This document shows, in pieces, positions 26,805 to 36,500 of a stretch of 64,000 nucleotides of DNA (position 1 is its first letter; each line of letters opens with the position of its first letter). The notes beneath the pieces are model-generated. The model worked only from the letters and a program-made list of their open reading frames with translations. It searched no databases and had not been told where the DNA came from. The DNA is taken from positions 1 to 64,000 of the forward strand of contig NZ_JAOQJC010000002.1 of NCBI RefSeq assembly GCF_025567625.1, in the 5' to 3' direction. This DNA is from Paenibacillus sp. J5C2022 (GTDB lineage Bacteria; Bacillota; Bacilli; Paenibacillales; Paenibacillaceae). The position numbers and the translations under genes are program-made.

Positions 26805-28586
26805 TTACCCGATATTGAATTGGCTGACGATGGACTTCATTTGCAGCGACATGTCGCGCAGCTTCTGTGCGGAGCCCGAGATCTCCTCCATGGCGGCCAG
26901 CTGCTCCTCGGCCGCGGCGGATACCGTCTGGGCCGCACCGGCGGAATGAAGCGCCACCTTCTCAATCTCCTGAATAGAAGCCGCCACTTCCTCCGTGCTT
27001 GCCGACATCTGTTCAGCAGCAGCGGAAGCTTCCTGCACCTGGGTAACAATCGTTTCAGCCGCGGTGACGATTCGGGCGAACGCTTCGCCGGTATCTCGGA
27101 TAGATTGCACGCCTGCCTCCACTTCGCGCTGCCCCTTCTGCATCGACAGATAAGTGGCGTCTATGCCGCCTCTTACGCCATCGATGAGGGAAGCGATCTG
27201 CTCTACTGACTCGTTCGTCCTGTTGGCAAGCTTGCGAATTTCACCCGCTACGACAGCGAAGCCCCGGCCGTGCTCGCCAGATCTTGCCGCTTCAATGGCG
27301 GCATTCAGTGCCAGCAGGTTCGTCTGCCCCGAGATTTCCTGTATCGTGCCGACGATCTCCGTAATCTGCTCGGACTGGCCGTTCAATTGCGAGACGACCG
27401 ATCCCAGATCGTGCATCGTTCCATGAATCTCATTCATCTGCCCGGTAGACTGTTGAATGAGCGTATTGCCCTGCTTCGCTTCCTGAAGCGTCTGCACCGA
27501 GAGCTCATATGCTTCGTTTGACGCATCCGCTACGCGTCCGATGCCTGCGGCCATCTCCTCCATAGCACGGGACGTCTCCTCCGTGGACTGAGCCTGAGAC
27601 TCGTTGCCCATCGCCACATTTGCGATGGAAGTCGACGTCTGGTGAATCGCCTCTTTCGTGCTGCCGATCGTATGGGCCAACTGATCGGATGACGAGGCCA
27701 GAATGTTGGAGCTGAGCGACAGATTGCCCACCAGTTGGCGAATGTTCATCGTCAGTTGATTGAAGGATTGTCCCAGCATGCCCACCTCGTCGCGATTGCG
27801 GATGTTAAGTTCCTCTCCACGCAGATCGCCCTGCGCGATTTGCTCTGCACGCCGCGTAATCGCCCTGATCGGCCGCGCGATGTGCTGGGCGAATAGAATA
27901 AGCGCGGCCGATCCTATCGCGAGACAGCCAGCCAGCGTAACCAGTATGCTTTCGAATATTTTTTTCTGGCCCGCATCGTAATCCTGCATATAGGAGCTAG
28001 TCGCGACAATCCATCCCCATTCAGGCGCCATTTTGGCATAGGATACTTTTAGCGCTTCTTTGCCTTCCTTATTGTCCGCTCCGTCAGTATGGGGAAGAGG
28101 CCATTGGTAATAGGTGACACCCCCGCCTTCCATTGCGGTTTTGATCAAATCCTGAATGAAAAGAACGCCGTTGGACTCGCTGTTCCAGATGTTCTCCCCT
28201 TCCTTCCTCGGATGGGCAAGCAGAGTTCCTGTCTCATCGATGACGAAGAAGTAACCGTTGGGTCCCAAATCGATGTTCTTATTGATGAGGCGTGTACCGT
28301 CATCTTGCAGCTCGCCCAGCATCATCGTGGTAACTTGCTCCTTGGCTTCTTCCTCGGTCAGGAATCCCGCCTTCACGGACTTGTCCATGTTCGCAATCAT
28401 CTCGAGAATGATATTGACGCTCAAATCCAGCTTGCTTTCGATCAGTGCGTCCGTCTCGTCCATCGAGACTTTATAGGACACAAGACCTAAGGTTACAATT
28501 GGTACGAACAGCAAAATAAGCGACATCCCCAACAGTTTTTTACGAATGGTCAAGCTAATCTTTTTCTGTACAGTGGCTTGGTTCAT
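26805..28586 (-). CDS. Methyl-accepting chemotaxis protein, Cache sensor
   Basis: A 593-aa chemoreceptor with membrane helices at about 18-38 and 203-226. The outside region between them contains [19 protein letters not shown] and [12 protein letters not shown], the signature of single-Cache ligand-binding domains. A HAMP linker ([20 protein letters not shown]) follows, and then the long signalling coiled coil with the hairpin tip [20 protein letters not shown] that contacts CheA and CheW. The start at 28586 has AAGGAGAC about a dozen bases upstream. It is divergent from the globin-coupled receptor at 28803. The ligand is unknown. Confidence 0.94.
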   Translation of the reverse strand: MNQATVQKKISLTIRKKLLGMSLILLFVPIVTLGLVSYKVSMDETDALIESKLDLSVNIILEMIANMDKSVKAGFLTEEEAKEQVTTMMLGELQDDGTRLINKNIDLGPNGYFFVIDETGTLLAHPRKEGENIWNSESNGVLFIQDLIKTAMEGGGVTYYQWPLPHTDGADNKEGKEALKVSYAKMAPEWGWIVATSSYMQDYDAGQKKIFESILVTLAGCLAIGSAALILFAQHIARPIRAITRRAEQIAQGDLRGEELNIRNRDEVGMLGQSFNQLTMNIRQLVGNLSLSSNILASSSDQLAHTIGSTKEAIHQTSTSIANVAMGNESQAQSTEETSRAMEEMAAGIGRVADASNEAYELSVQTLQEAKQGNTLIQQSTGQMNEIHGTMHDLGSVVSQLNGQSEQITEIVGTIQEISGQTNLLALNAAIEAARSGEHGRGFAVVAGEIRKLANRTNESVEQIASLIDGVRGGIDATYLSMQKGQREVEAGVQSIRDTGEAFARIVTAAETIVTQVQEASAAAEQMSASTEEVAASIQEIEKVALHSAGAAQTVSAAAEEQLAAMEEISGSAQKLRDMSLQMKSIVSQFNIG

Positions 28587-28802
28587 CGTGTCTCTCTGTC
28601 TCCTTTATGTAGCGTTCCATATATTACTAGAGTACTAGATTTACGTGCGGAAATCAAAAAAACAGGGAGGATTGTGTCGTAACTCGTCGAATGCTTGACT
28701 AGAGCTATCATTATTTTTAAAAAATAGCCGACAATATAGATAATAGATATGCTAATTTATACCGAATGAACAGCTTGATCTTACATATACAGGAGGATTA
28801 CC

Positions 28803-30536
28803 ATGCTATTGAGAAAACGCCTTAATTCAGGAAAAACGTTGAAAACGATTTCTTCATCAGATATATCTGCCAATGACAAGCTTGCCCAAAAGCTGTTCTT
28901 CCTGCAAATGACTTCGGATGATATGAAGCAGCTGAAAAAGCTGGATGACATCATCGAGGAGCAAGCGGAAAACATTACAAAGCGCCATTACGCATTGCTG
29001 GCGGAAGTGACCGACATGCGAAGCATCGTCGAGAAGAACAGCACTTGGGAGAGGTTGTCCCAAACATTCATCGATTACTTGAAATCGATTCCTCGCGTCG
29101 CCATCGACGACGAGTATGTGCAGTACAGAATACGCATCGGGTTGGTGCATAGCCGGATCGGACTGGCTCCTGAATGGTATATCGGCAGCTTTACAAGAGT
29201 TTATGAATATTTGGTGCCCACAGTGCTGGAACGCTTTAATGCCAAGGAAGCAAGCGCGATTCTGGTGGCGCTTAACCGACTGTTGACGCTGGATGCCCAG
29301 ATTACGCTGGAAGCATACCAGCAAGCGCATGAATTTCAATTCATTGAGACGAACAGTGAGATTGTGGAAGAATTGATCCGTATGGATAAAGTAAAGCCGC
29401 TGCTTGCGTCCGTTCATGTATCGATGGACGAAGCGACGAGCGTTAGCGCAGCGGCGGAGCAGCTGTCCGCCTCTATACAGGAGGTGGCGGATCATGCCGT
29501 GCAGGTAGCCGAGGATACGGATCTGCTCATTGAACAGGCCACAATCGGTCGCGGCATTATAGACGAGTCGCTGAATGGATTTCTGGCGATGGCGGAACGG
29601 TTCGCACAGTCGAAAGCACAGTTCGATGAGTTAATGGCGGCGATCGACAACGTCACGGAAGTCGTTCAGCTCATTCGCGAGGTGGCGGATCAGACGAAGT
29701 TGCTTGCATTGAACGCATCCATCGAAGCTGCGCGTGCGGGTGAAGAAGGTAGAGGCTTCGCGGTCGTGGCAGCCGAGGTGCGCAAGCTGTCCGAACAGAC
29801 GACGAATTCGGTAGAGGAGATAGCGGGCCTGATACAGCGCGTGATGGGCAATGCGAGCGCTGTTGGCATGCAGACGCAGAGGATGGCGGAGGAGATGGGC
29901 GACAAGGCGGAGCAGTCCAAGGAGGCGATCTCCAGTCTGGACAAGATTATGGAGCAAGTGACATCCATCGGGGGCTCGACCGGCAATATTGCGGCCATCG
30001 TGGAGCAGCAGTCCGCGGCTACGGACGACATTAATTCCCGCATTCATGAAGTGTTGAGTCAGATGGAGCTGATCGGGCAAAATGCGAAGAGCACCGGCGA
30101 AGATATATACCAAGTGAGCGTGAAGGTGAACGAGCTTCGCCAGCGTTCTCTGCACTATATGCCGGAATTAACCGATGCCCAGACAATCAGAACGGTCAAG
30201 ACAGATCATATGCTGTGGCGCTGGTGGGTGTACAACAGCATTCTCGGCTTTCATCAACTGGACGGCGAGGCGGCCGGAGACTATCATCTGTGCCGGCTAG
30301 GCAAGTGGTACGACAACAACAAGGGAACGTCATCGATTGCGCGCTTGGCGCCGTATCAGCAATTGGACGAACCGCATCGGGCCATCCATCATATCGCCCG
30401 GCAAGTGGCTGAGTGCATGGAGCAGGGCAAGGAGGAGCAGGCGGCGGAGCTGCTGAAGCAGATGGATCAAGCGTCAAGAAACGTCGTTGAGCATCTTGAC
30501 AAGCTGGAAGCCGATCTGAAAACCCATCGCAGATAG
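28803..30536 (+). CDS. Globin-coupled chemoreceptor (HemAT-like) with C-terminal CZB domain
   Basis: A 577-aa soluble receptor with no membrane helix. Residues about 30-185 are a protoglobin/HemAT-type haem domain: [17 protein letters not shown], and the proximal-His helix [20 protein letters not shown] with His116. Residues about 200-455 form the MCP signalling domain (tip [20 protein letters not shown]). Residues about 465-575 match the chemoreceptor zinc-binding (CZB) domain, with ligands His469 (DHMLWRWW), Cys497 ([10 protein letters not shown]), His525 and His529 (PHRAIHH). The ATG at 28803 follows AGGAGG. Oxygen sensing is expected from the globin. Bacillus HemAT lacks the zinc domain, so this is a dual-sensor architecture. 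Confidence 0.9.
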   Translation: MLLRKRLNSGKTLKTISSSDISANDKLAQKLFFLQMTSDDMKQLKKLDDIIEEQAENITKRHYALLAEVTDMRSIVEKNSTWERLSQTFIDYLKSIPRVAIDDEYVQYRIRIGLVHSRIGLAPEWYIGSFTRVYEYLVPTVLERFNAKEASAILVALNRLLTLDAQITLEAYQQAHEFQFIETNSEIVEELIRMDKVKPLLASVHVSMDEATSVSAAAEQLSASIQEVADHAVQVAEDTDLLIEQATIGRGIIDESLNGFLAMAERFAQSKAQFDELMAAIDNVTEVVQLIREVADQTKLLALNASIEAARAGEEGRGFAVVAAEVRKLSEQTTNSVEEIAGLIQRVMGNASAVGMQTQRMAEEMGDKAEQSKEAISSLDKIMEQVTSIGGSTGNIAAIVEQQSAATDDINSRIHEVLSQMELIGQNAKSTGEDIYQVSVKVNELRQRSLHYMPELTDAQTIRTVKTDHMLWRWWVYNSILGFHQLDGEAAGDYHLCRLGKWYDNNKGTSSIARLAPYQQLDEPHRAIHHIARQVAECMEQGKEEQAAELLKQMDQASRNVVEHLDKLEADLKTHRR

Positions 30537-30555
30537 CAGCTGCTCGCAACAGCAC

Positions 30556-30597
30556 AGCGCCCGACCGTTAGCAAAGGATTGTTGGCGGTCGGGCGCT
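30556..30597. terminator. Convergent-gene hairpin without a T tract
   Basis: AGCGCCCGACCG (30556-30567) pairs with CGGTCGGGCGCT (30586-30597), a perfect 12-bp stem between two convergent genes. There is no T run on either side, so efficiency as an intrinsic terminator is uncertain. Confidence 0.5.
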
Positions 30598-30612
30598 CGC
30601 TGTGTACAGTGC

Positions 30613-32253
30613 CTATCCCATCGACTTGTAATCGCTGAAATCTACGGCGGAGCCATTGACTGTAGCGACAGCCGGCGCATGATCGCTTGTCTTGAGGGTC
30701 AGGGACTGGCCGGATATGGAGGTGAAGCTGACGGATAGCGCGTTCTCCTGTTCGATGAAGCGAGGAGCCAGCGCCAGCGAACGGTCGCTCCATTGCCGCA
30801 GTGTATGTATGCCGGCGTCCGCCGCTTCTTGACGCGACATCGCTTCCAGCACGATGCCGTTAAAGCCTGCTTCACTCGCGCGAACGAGGTGACGATCGCT
30901 CAGCGTCTCCATCTCGTAAGGCTTCATCAGATGTATCGTCACGAACACATCATTGATCTGACCGATAAGGCCAAGCTGCTCGCAGCTCCATTCGCCTAAC
31001 GGCAGCACGCCTACGATGCCTTGCTCCTGCGCATCGGGCCGATAGAGCGCTGCCAGCGCATTGCGATGAATCGCAATCGATTCCGCATCGCTGCTGTGGC
31101 GCAACGTGCCAGCTTGCGCCTCGCTTGCGGGATGCAGGAAGCAGCATTGATTGACGGAGCCCTCCGAGACGGGGAAGGTCAAGTCCCAGCGATGTTGCTC
31201 GTTGTCGAATTCCAGCGTCCGCTCCCACATCGCTCCCAGCGCATAGGAATCATTCATATATACGTAGCTATGCAGCCTGCGCTCGGGTTCATCTATAGAA
31301 GCAGGGTATGTTCGCTTCAGCTCCATCGGGAAGGACCGGTTCCATGCTCCGCTGCGAACAGCTTCCGGTACTTCATAAGCAAGCAAGCCCGCATACTCCA
31401 CTCGCGGCAGTTCGGCCGTCAGGTCGAAGTCTCCGAATTGCACGTAATCCATAGCCGTATTGCGGTCTGCAGGCGCGTCATGCGGCAATGAACGGGATTG
31501 CGGCCCGACCCATGCACCCTTCAAATAATAATCCGCCCGTTCCATCCACAGCCACTCCAGCAGCAGCTCGATATCTCGCTTTATCTCGGCGCTCTGAACG
31601 ATCTCCCAAGCGGTGGCATAAGCTTGCACCCAATGCCAGAACCATGGCAAGATGCCGTATTCCGTCATGCCATGGCGCTTCAGCTGAGCACAGGTTGCTT
31701 TCACCCGTTCATGGCTTGCCTTCAGCAGCTCTTCGTCTTGCATATATTCAGCGAATATGAGCCCGGCTGCTGTATGCTTGGCTTCATGATGATGATACAG
31801 CTTGAGCGGTTCGGCATAGTAACGGGATTGGTACATATGTCGAATTGCCTGGTCGTAAGCGGATTGCAGGGATGGGGACAGCTTCTCCTTGTATCTGGAA
31901 TAGAATAAGACCATAAGAGGTCCCATTAATTCAACAGGCAAAGGATGGATGCGCGCTTGCTCCGGACAATCGCCCAAATTGAGCGGCCAGTGTCCGTATG
32001 TAGAGCTGTCCGGGTCTTGATCCTGCAGGGAGAGAACCTTGAGCATTACTTTCTCCGCCAGCTCCATGGCAGATTGCGCTTGAATTGGCAGCTCGTATGG
32101 CTTCGAAGCCGCAACGAATAAGTATGAAGCGTAGTAGAAGTTGTCTCGAATATCGCCATGGAACCATAATCCGCTTTCCTGCAGCGGTTTCCGGCATGCT
32201 TGCTGTGCCGTTTGCCGGATAATACGAGATTGGCGTTCATGCAATGTTGTCAA
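30613..32253 (-). CDS. Unrecognised 546-aa protein, possibly a carbohydrate-active toroid
   Basis: No family was recognised with confidence. The first 300 residues are helical and aromatic-rich (DNFYYASYLFVAASKPYEL, YGILPWFWHWVQAYATAWE), like alpha/alpha-toroid lyases or hydrolases. The rest looks like beta-structure (RTLEFDNEQHRWDLTFPV, VGVLPLGEWSCEQLGL), as in heparinase-like or sugar-lyase proteins. There is no signal peptide, so it is probably cytoplasmic. The frame is open from 32439, but a TATAAT lies just upstream of the in-frame ATG at 32280. TTG 32253, with AAAGGAAG eight bases before it, is therefore the likelier start. It is divergent from the Rieske gene. Confidence 0.6.
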   Translation of the reverse strand: MTTLHERQSRIIRQTAQQACRKPLQESGLWFHGDIRDNFYYASYLFVAASKPYELPIQAQSAMELAEKVMLKVLSLQDQDPDSSTYGHWPLNLGDCPEQARIHPLPVELMGPLMVLFYSRYKEKLSPSLQSAYDQAIRHMYQSRYYAEPLKLYHHHEAKHTAAGLIFAEYMQDEELLKASHERVKATCAQLKRHGMTEYGILPWFWHWVQAYATAWEIVQSAEIKRDIELLLEWLWMERADYYLKGAWVGPQSRSLPHDAPADRNTAMDYVQFGDFDLTAELPRVEYAGLLAYEVPEAVRSGAWNRSFPMELKRTYPASIDEPERRLHSYVYMNDSYALGAMWERTLEFDNEQHRWDLTFPVSEGSVNQCCFLHPASEAQAGTLRHSSDAESIAIHRNALAALYRPDAQEQGIVGVLPLGEWSCEQLGLIGQINDVFVTIHLMKPYEMETLSDRHLVRASEAGFNGIVLEAMSRQEAADAGIHTLRQWSDRSLALAPRFIEQENALSVSFTSISGQSLTLKTSDHAPAVATVNGSAVDFSDYKSMG

Positions 32254-32284
32254 TGCAGCTACTTCCTTTCTATCAAACATTCTG

Positions 32285-32290
32285 ATTATA
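32285..32290 (-). promoter_or_regulatory. -10 element of the 546-aa protein gene
   Basis: TATAAT reads on the minus strand from 32290 to 32285. The -35 region is poor (TTCCAT-like). It places the transcript start at or after the ATG at 32280, supporting the TTG start at 32253. Confidence 0.5.
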
Positions 32291-32383
32291 GAGCTATCAT
32301 AACATAGGAATGGAAAGAGAGCCTGCTCAATTGCCGATGGCAGACTTATCCCATGAAGGTACCGTGCAAATTCCGTTACTATA

Positions 32384-32411
32384 TTGAAAGGAAATTCGCG
32401 TATGTTACAAT
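32384..32411 (+). promoter_or_regulatory. Promoter of the Rieske protein gene
   Basis: TTGAAA (32384-32389) and TACAAT (32406-32411) with a 16-base spacer, ending 54 bases before the start codon at 32466. Confidence 0.55.
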
Positions 32412-32465
32412 GTACCTGAACCCTGTTCGTTGCTTTCATCGTGTTGGAGAGGGAGTGTGACGCAT

Positions 32466-32843
32466 ATGACGGACATTGTCAATCGGTACGAAGTGGCAGA
32501 GGTTGAAGCGATAAGGCGGGCCGGATTCGTCATCTACTCGGTCGAAGGCAATGAGATCGGCGTATTCGCGATAGGCGAATCCTTCTACGCATGGCGCAAT
32601 CGATGTCCGCACGCCGCCGCTCCCGTCTGCGAAGGAGCGGTATGTGAATCCGACAGACGCCTTCCGCTTGCCGGAACGAACTTGCCAGCAAGTGAATGCG
32701 AAGGGCGAAGGATTACGATCAAGTGTCCGTGGCATGGCTGGGAGTTCGATCTGCGAACGGGTCGGCATGTGGCTACCGAGAAAGTGAAGCTGCAAGGCTA
32801 CAAGGTGGAAGTGGAGAATGACCGTGTGTATGTGTTCATGTAA
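32466..32843 (+). CDS. Rieske-type [2Fe-2S] protein
   Basis: A 125-aa single-domain Rieske ferredoxin. The cluster ligands are Cys47 and His49 (RCPHAAAPVCEG) and Cys87 and His90 (KCPWHGWEFDLRTG), the two-Cys two-His set. The segment between the two motifs is long (CESDRRLPLAGTNLPASE) compared with bare Rieske ferredoxins. The frame opens at 32430, but ATG 32466 is preceded by GGAGAGGGAG and matches the domain edge. The role is electron transfer to an oxygenase or reductase, none of which is adjacent. It is divergent from the unrecognised 546-aa gene. Confidence 0.9.
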   Translation: MTDIVNRYEVAEVEAIRRAGFVIYSVEGNEIGVFAIGESFYAWRNRCPHAAAPVCEGAVCESDRRLPLAGTNLPASECEGRRITIKCPWHGWEFDLRTGRHVATEKVKLQGYKVEVENDRVYVFM

Positions 32844-32867
32844 TTAGACAGCTGGAGTGGTCATGGG

Positions 32868-33056
32868 ATGTCAGAGAGGTTAAGCATCTGTTCCGGATTG
32901 CCTTGGGAGCCGGTTGTAGGTTACAGCAGGGCGATAAAAGTTGGAAATATGGTTGAAGTGAGAATCTTGATTGATCCGGATTTTTTGGTTGAAATAAAAG
33001 TACAGGCGATTTTAAGCGATGCGGCGCATAAGCCGTTGCCAGGATCGTTTACCTAA
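32868..33056 (+). pseudogene. RidA/YjgF-family remnant with internal deletion
   Basis: The 62-codon frame begins like a RidA-family protein (SGLPWEPVVGYSRAIKVGN, then MVEV) and, after residue 31, continues with what is normally the C-terminal strand (LIDPDFLVEIKVQAIL). About 75 residues that carry the middle of the fold are missing, so the product cannot form the usual trimer. The frame is otherwise open, suggesting a clean in-frame deletion. Its stop codon lies inside the loop of a terminator hairpin. Confidence 0.7.
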
Positions 33057-33086
33057 TCGGTAAACTTCATGGCAACGGCTTTTTTT
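33031..33086 (+). terminator. Intrinsic terminator, two-tier hairpin
   Basis: AGCCGTTGCCA (33031-33041) pairs with TGGCAACGGCT (33070-33080). Inside it GTTTACC and GGTAAAC form a second stem. A run of seven T residues follows. Confidence 0.9.
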
Positions 33087-33202
33087 GATTAAGTCTTTAT
33101 CGATGAACACAATCGCATCATGCATCAATGGCGATATACCGACATCGGGTTACAAAAACACACATTTCCATTTGGCAACTGTTACAAATTTTCAAATTTT
33201 TG

Positions 33203-33231
33203 TTGCTCGCGAATATAAATTCCACTATACT
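33203..33231 (+). promoter_or_regulatory. Promoter of the 42-aa gene
   Basis: TTGCTC (33203-33208), a 17-base spacer and TATACT (33226-33231). It is followed by an untranslated leader of about 65 bases containing a second A/T-rich block (TTGGTATTTGGTATTATAG). Confidence 0.6.
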
Positions 33232-33301
33232 TAAATAGGTACTATTACCCAATTGGTATTTGGTATTATAGAACTATTTTCGGAGATTGCGAGGTGCGAA
33301 T

Positions 33302-33430
33302 ATGCCTTACTTCTACTTCAAGGAAATATGGACGCCTTTGAAGCTGCTAGGCATCAAGTTATATAAGGACGAATCGGAGCACTTGTGGGTTAAGTTCTGG
33401 AGCAGAGACCGCAGGAAAGTGTTCAAATAA
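33302..33430 (+). CDS. Small 42-aa aromatic and basic protein of unknown function
   Basis: A short open frame encodes MPYFYFKEIWTPLKLLGIKL followed by a second half rich in charged residues (YKDESEHLWVKFWSRDRRK) and ending VFK. It has a ribosome site (GCGAGGTG about six bases before ATG 33302), its own promoter at 33203 and a strong terminator right after it at 33469. Composition (eight Tyr/Trp/Phe in the first half, many Lys/Arg) is unlike chance translation. It looks like a soluble or membrane-surface mini-protein with a small amphipathic core. No family was recognised. The complete transcription unit is the reason for calling it a gene. Confidence 0.65.
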   Translation: MPYFYFKEIWTPLKLLGIKLYKDESEHLWVKFWSRDRRKVFK

Positions 33431-33468
33431 GGTTGGCAGCGATGGAATTTACATAATAATTAAAGAGA

Positions 33469-33515
33469 AGTCTCCCTCAACCGCCAGGTGAAGGCCGGTT
33501 GAGGGAGACTTTTTG
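33469..33515 (+). terminator. Strong 15-bp terminator
   Basis: AGTCTCCCTCAACCG (33469-33483) pairs perfectly with CGGTTGAGGGAGACT (33496-33510), followed by TTTTT. It ends the 42-aa gene and faces the convergent glycosidase gene. Confidence 0.92.
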
Positions 33516-33557
33516 TACTGAGGGCTCATCGACTATGTCATGTCTGTCGCGGCAAAC

Positions 33558-36500
33558 TTAGCGCGACTCATTGTCCAGCAGCGCCAGCAGCACGACGACT
33601 GCTTCCGAGCGCTTGGCAAGCTCGCCGGGTGCGAAGCGGTTGCCGCCGCGGCCTTTCATAATTCCGGCTTCTACCGCTGCCGCGATATAGCCTTGCGCCC
33701 ATACGGGAGCATCATCGGCGTCCGAGAATGGAAGCTTCGCTTCCTTCACTGGTTCCAGCTCCAGAAGGCGCACGGCCAGCGTCGCAATCTCCGAGCGGGT
33801 AATCGGCTGATCGGGTCTGAACGTTCCGTCGTCATAACCGTTGATCAGTCCGGCCTTCACCGCGCGTCTGACGGCATCTGCGGCCCAGTCGGGAATCAGC
33901 TTCGCATCCGCGAATGCCAGCTCCCCTTCCGCCTTCCCTCTGTCAGGGAAAGCACGCATGAGCAAGGTGATGAATTCCGCGCGCGTTACTTGCTTCTCCG
34001 GCCGGAAGCTTCCGTCCTGGAAGCCTTCCGCGATTCCCAGCTTTGCGGCGCGAAGGATGGCTTGCTTGGCCCAGTGACCCGTAATGTCCTTGAAGGAAGG
34101 TTCAGCGTAATTGCCGGTATCATCAGTGCCGCCATCGTCCGGATTATCGCCGTCATCCCCGTCATCGCCGTCGTCAGGATTCGGGGAAGGTACTGGCCCA
34201 GGATAGGACGGGAGGAATACGTCCACTTCATGCTGATCGGACAAGCTGCCATAAGTAGCCGTTATAACGGATTTACCGTAACGGAGAGCGGTCGTCTTGC
34301 CGCTATCGCTGACGGCAAGCACATCGCTGTTGCTGCTTGAGAAGCTGACGCCTTCCAGAATCGGGATATCGTTCCCGCCGCGCAGCATACCCGTTACTTG
34401 CAACTGATCGGACTGTCCGGTGCGCAAGGATTTTTTGCCCGATACAGCTATACCCGTCAAGATCGGAGCGGCGATCGCGTTGCTTGCTTCACTCTCGTTA
34501 TGCAGCCGGTCCAGCGCCGTTACAGTATAAGTGTAATCCGTCCCCGGCATAATCGAAGTGTCGATGAAGGTCTGCACGTCGCTGTCCGCTTGCTTGCGCA
34601 CCTTCGCGACCATATTCCCCGGATTTGTTATATCCGGCGCTGTAAGGCCGCTCTGGCGATAGAGCACGTAGTAGGAAGCGCTGCTGTCTTCCGGCGCATC
34701 CTGCCATTGCAGTGTGACGCCATCGGCGGCAGGCGCTGCGCTAAGTGTCGGCGCTGCCGGCGCTTCATGATCGATCCATGGCATGGTCGGCGGCAGAGCG
34801 GGGTAGCGGTACAACTCGTCGGTCATACGGTCCCGCATGCCGTGCGGATTGGCCAATACGCTATTGGCGCTGAAGAACATGCTGCCGTCGATATCGTCCT
34901 GGAAGCTGCGATTATATTTGATTTGATTGTATATTTCCTCAGGATCTTCCCAGCTTGTATCGACCCGATACATCGCCTGTCCGACATACAGGTGGACATT
35001 GCGGCCGGAGGTGACCTGTCTCCACCATTCCAGCACCTTCTCATAAGCGGCGGGTCCGTATCCGAAGTGCCAGTAGTCTTGCGGCGCGATGTAATCTAAC
35101 CAGCCCTCCTCCACCCAGCGCTTCGTATCGGCATTGAGCGCATCGTAGCTCTGCAGGCCGTTCGTATCCGAGCCAGACGGATCGCTTCCCTTATTGCGCC
35201 ATATGCCGAACGGACTGATGCCGAATTTCACATGCGGTTTGCTGCTCTTGATATCCTCCGACAACGCTTCAATGAGCGAATCGACATTATTTCTCCGCCA
35301 CGCGGCTTTATCGTCGAATTCGCCGCGGTACGCGAGGTATTCCTCTTCGTCAGGGAAGTCTCCGCTGGCGGGGTAGGGATAGAAGTAGTCATCGAAGTGG
35401 ACGGCGTCGATATCGTAGCCGTTCACGACCTCCATCACACTGTCGATCACATACTGCTTGGCTTCGGGCACGCCGGGATTGAAATAAAGCTTGCCGCCGT
35501 AAGCTTCTACCCAGTCCGGATGCTGCTTGGCAGGGTGGCCTTCGACTAGATTGTCCCAGTTGTCTGTCATGCTGATCCGGTAAGGGTTGAACCAGGCATG
35601 GAACTCCATATTCCTTGCCTGCGCTTCCTCTATCATGAATGCGAGCGGATCGTAGCCGGGGTCTTGTCCCTGAACGCCTGTCAGCCACTCTGACCATGGA
35701 GCATAGCTGGAAGGATAGAAGGCGTCGGCAGTCGGTTTAATTTGTACGATGATGGCATTGATGCCCGTTGCCGCCAGTTCGTCCAGCAACGCTCGGAAGT
35801 CGCTCTTCTGCTCCTCCTCCGTCGTTACTCCCTTCTGCGGCCAATCGATGTTCTCGACGGAAGCGATCCATGCCGCTCTCAGCTCGCGCTTCTGCGGCAG
35901 TTGCTCCGCGAACACAATCAGAAGGTAATCTATCAATTTGTCCTCGAACACCGCTCTAATTCTGGTCGTTCCGGCCGCATGCGCGGACACGAGTCCGTCT
36001 TCGTTCACATCGGCTACTGCGGGATTGCTGCTGGTGTACGAAGCTTGTGCCGTAACGTCCACTTCCTCTTCCAGCAGCGTATAAGCTGCCATGACCCGAA
36101 GAGACTTCGACTCTCCCGCAGTTAGGGGCGTCAGATCCGCGATGCGAATGCTCTGCAGAACCGGTACCGGATCGGTGACATTCAGTCCGTACGAGAAACT
36201 ACGTCCTTGCCACTCGGCGGAGATGATCGAAGAACCTTCGCCGACTGCAATGATCACCCCGTTGCCGTCGACGGTTGCGACGCTGGTGTCGCTGCTGGCG
36301 AATGCAATATTCGCTGTCTCTGGCGACAATGCCATTCCATCCGGATTGCCCTCGTAGAAGGCAACTGCCTGCAGCTGCTCCATTGCGCCCGTCTCCAGAT
36401 GCGTGCTGCCCATCAACTCTATTCCGAGCAGAGCTGCAGCGCTGTCTCCGACTGAGAGCATGTAGGAAGCTTGCAGCCCTGCGTATTCCGCCGATATCGC

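Noticed and set aside
28721-28736. Sigma-D-type promoter (GCCGACAA) for the globin receptor
   Set aside because: The -10-like GCCGACAA is present, but no TAAA-type -35 lies at the required distance.
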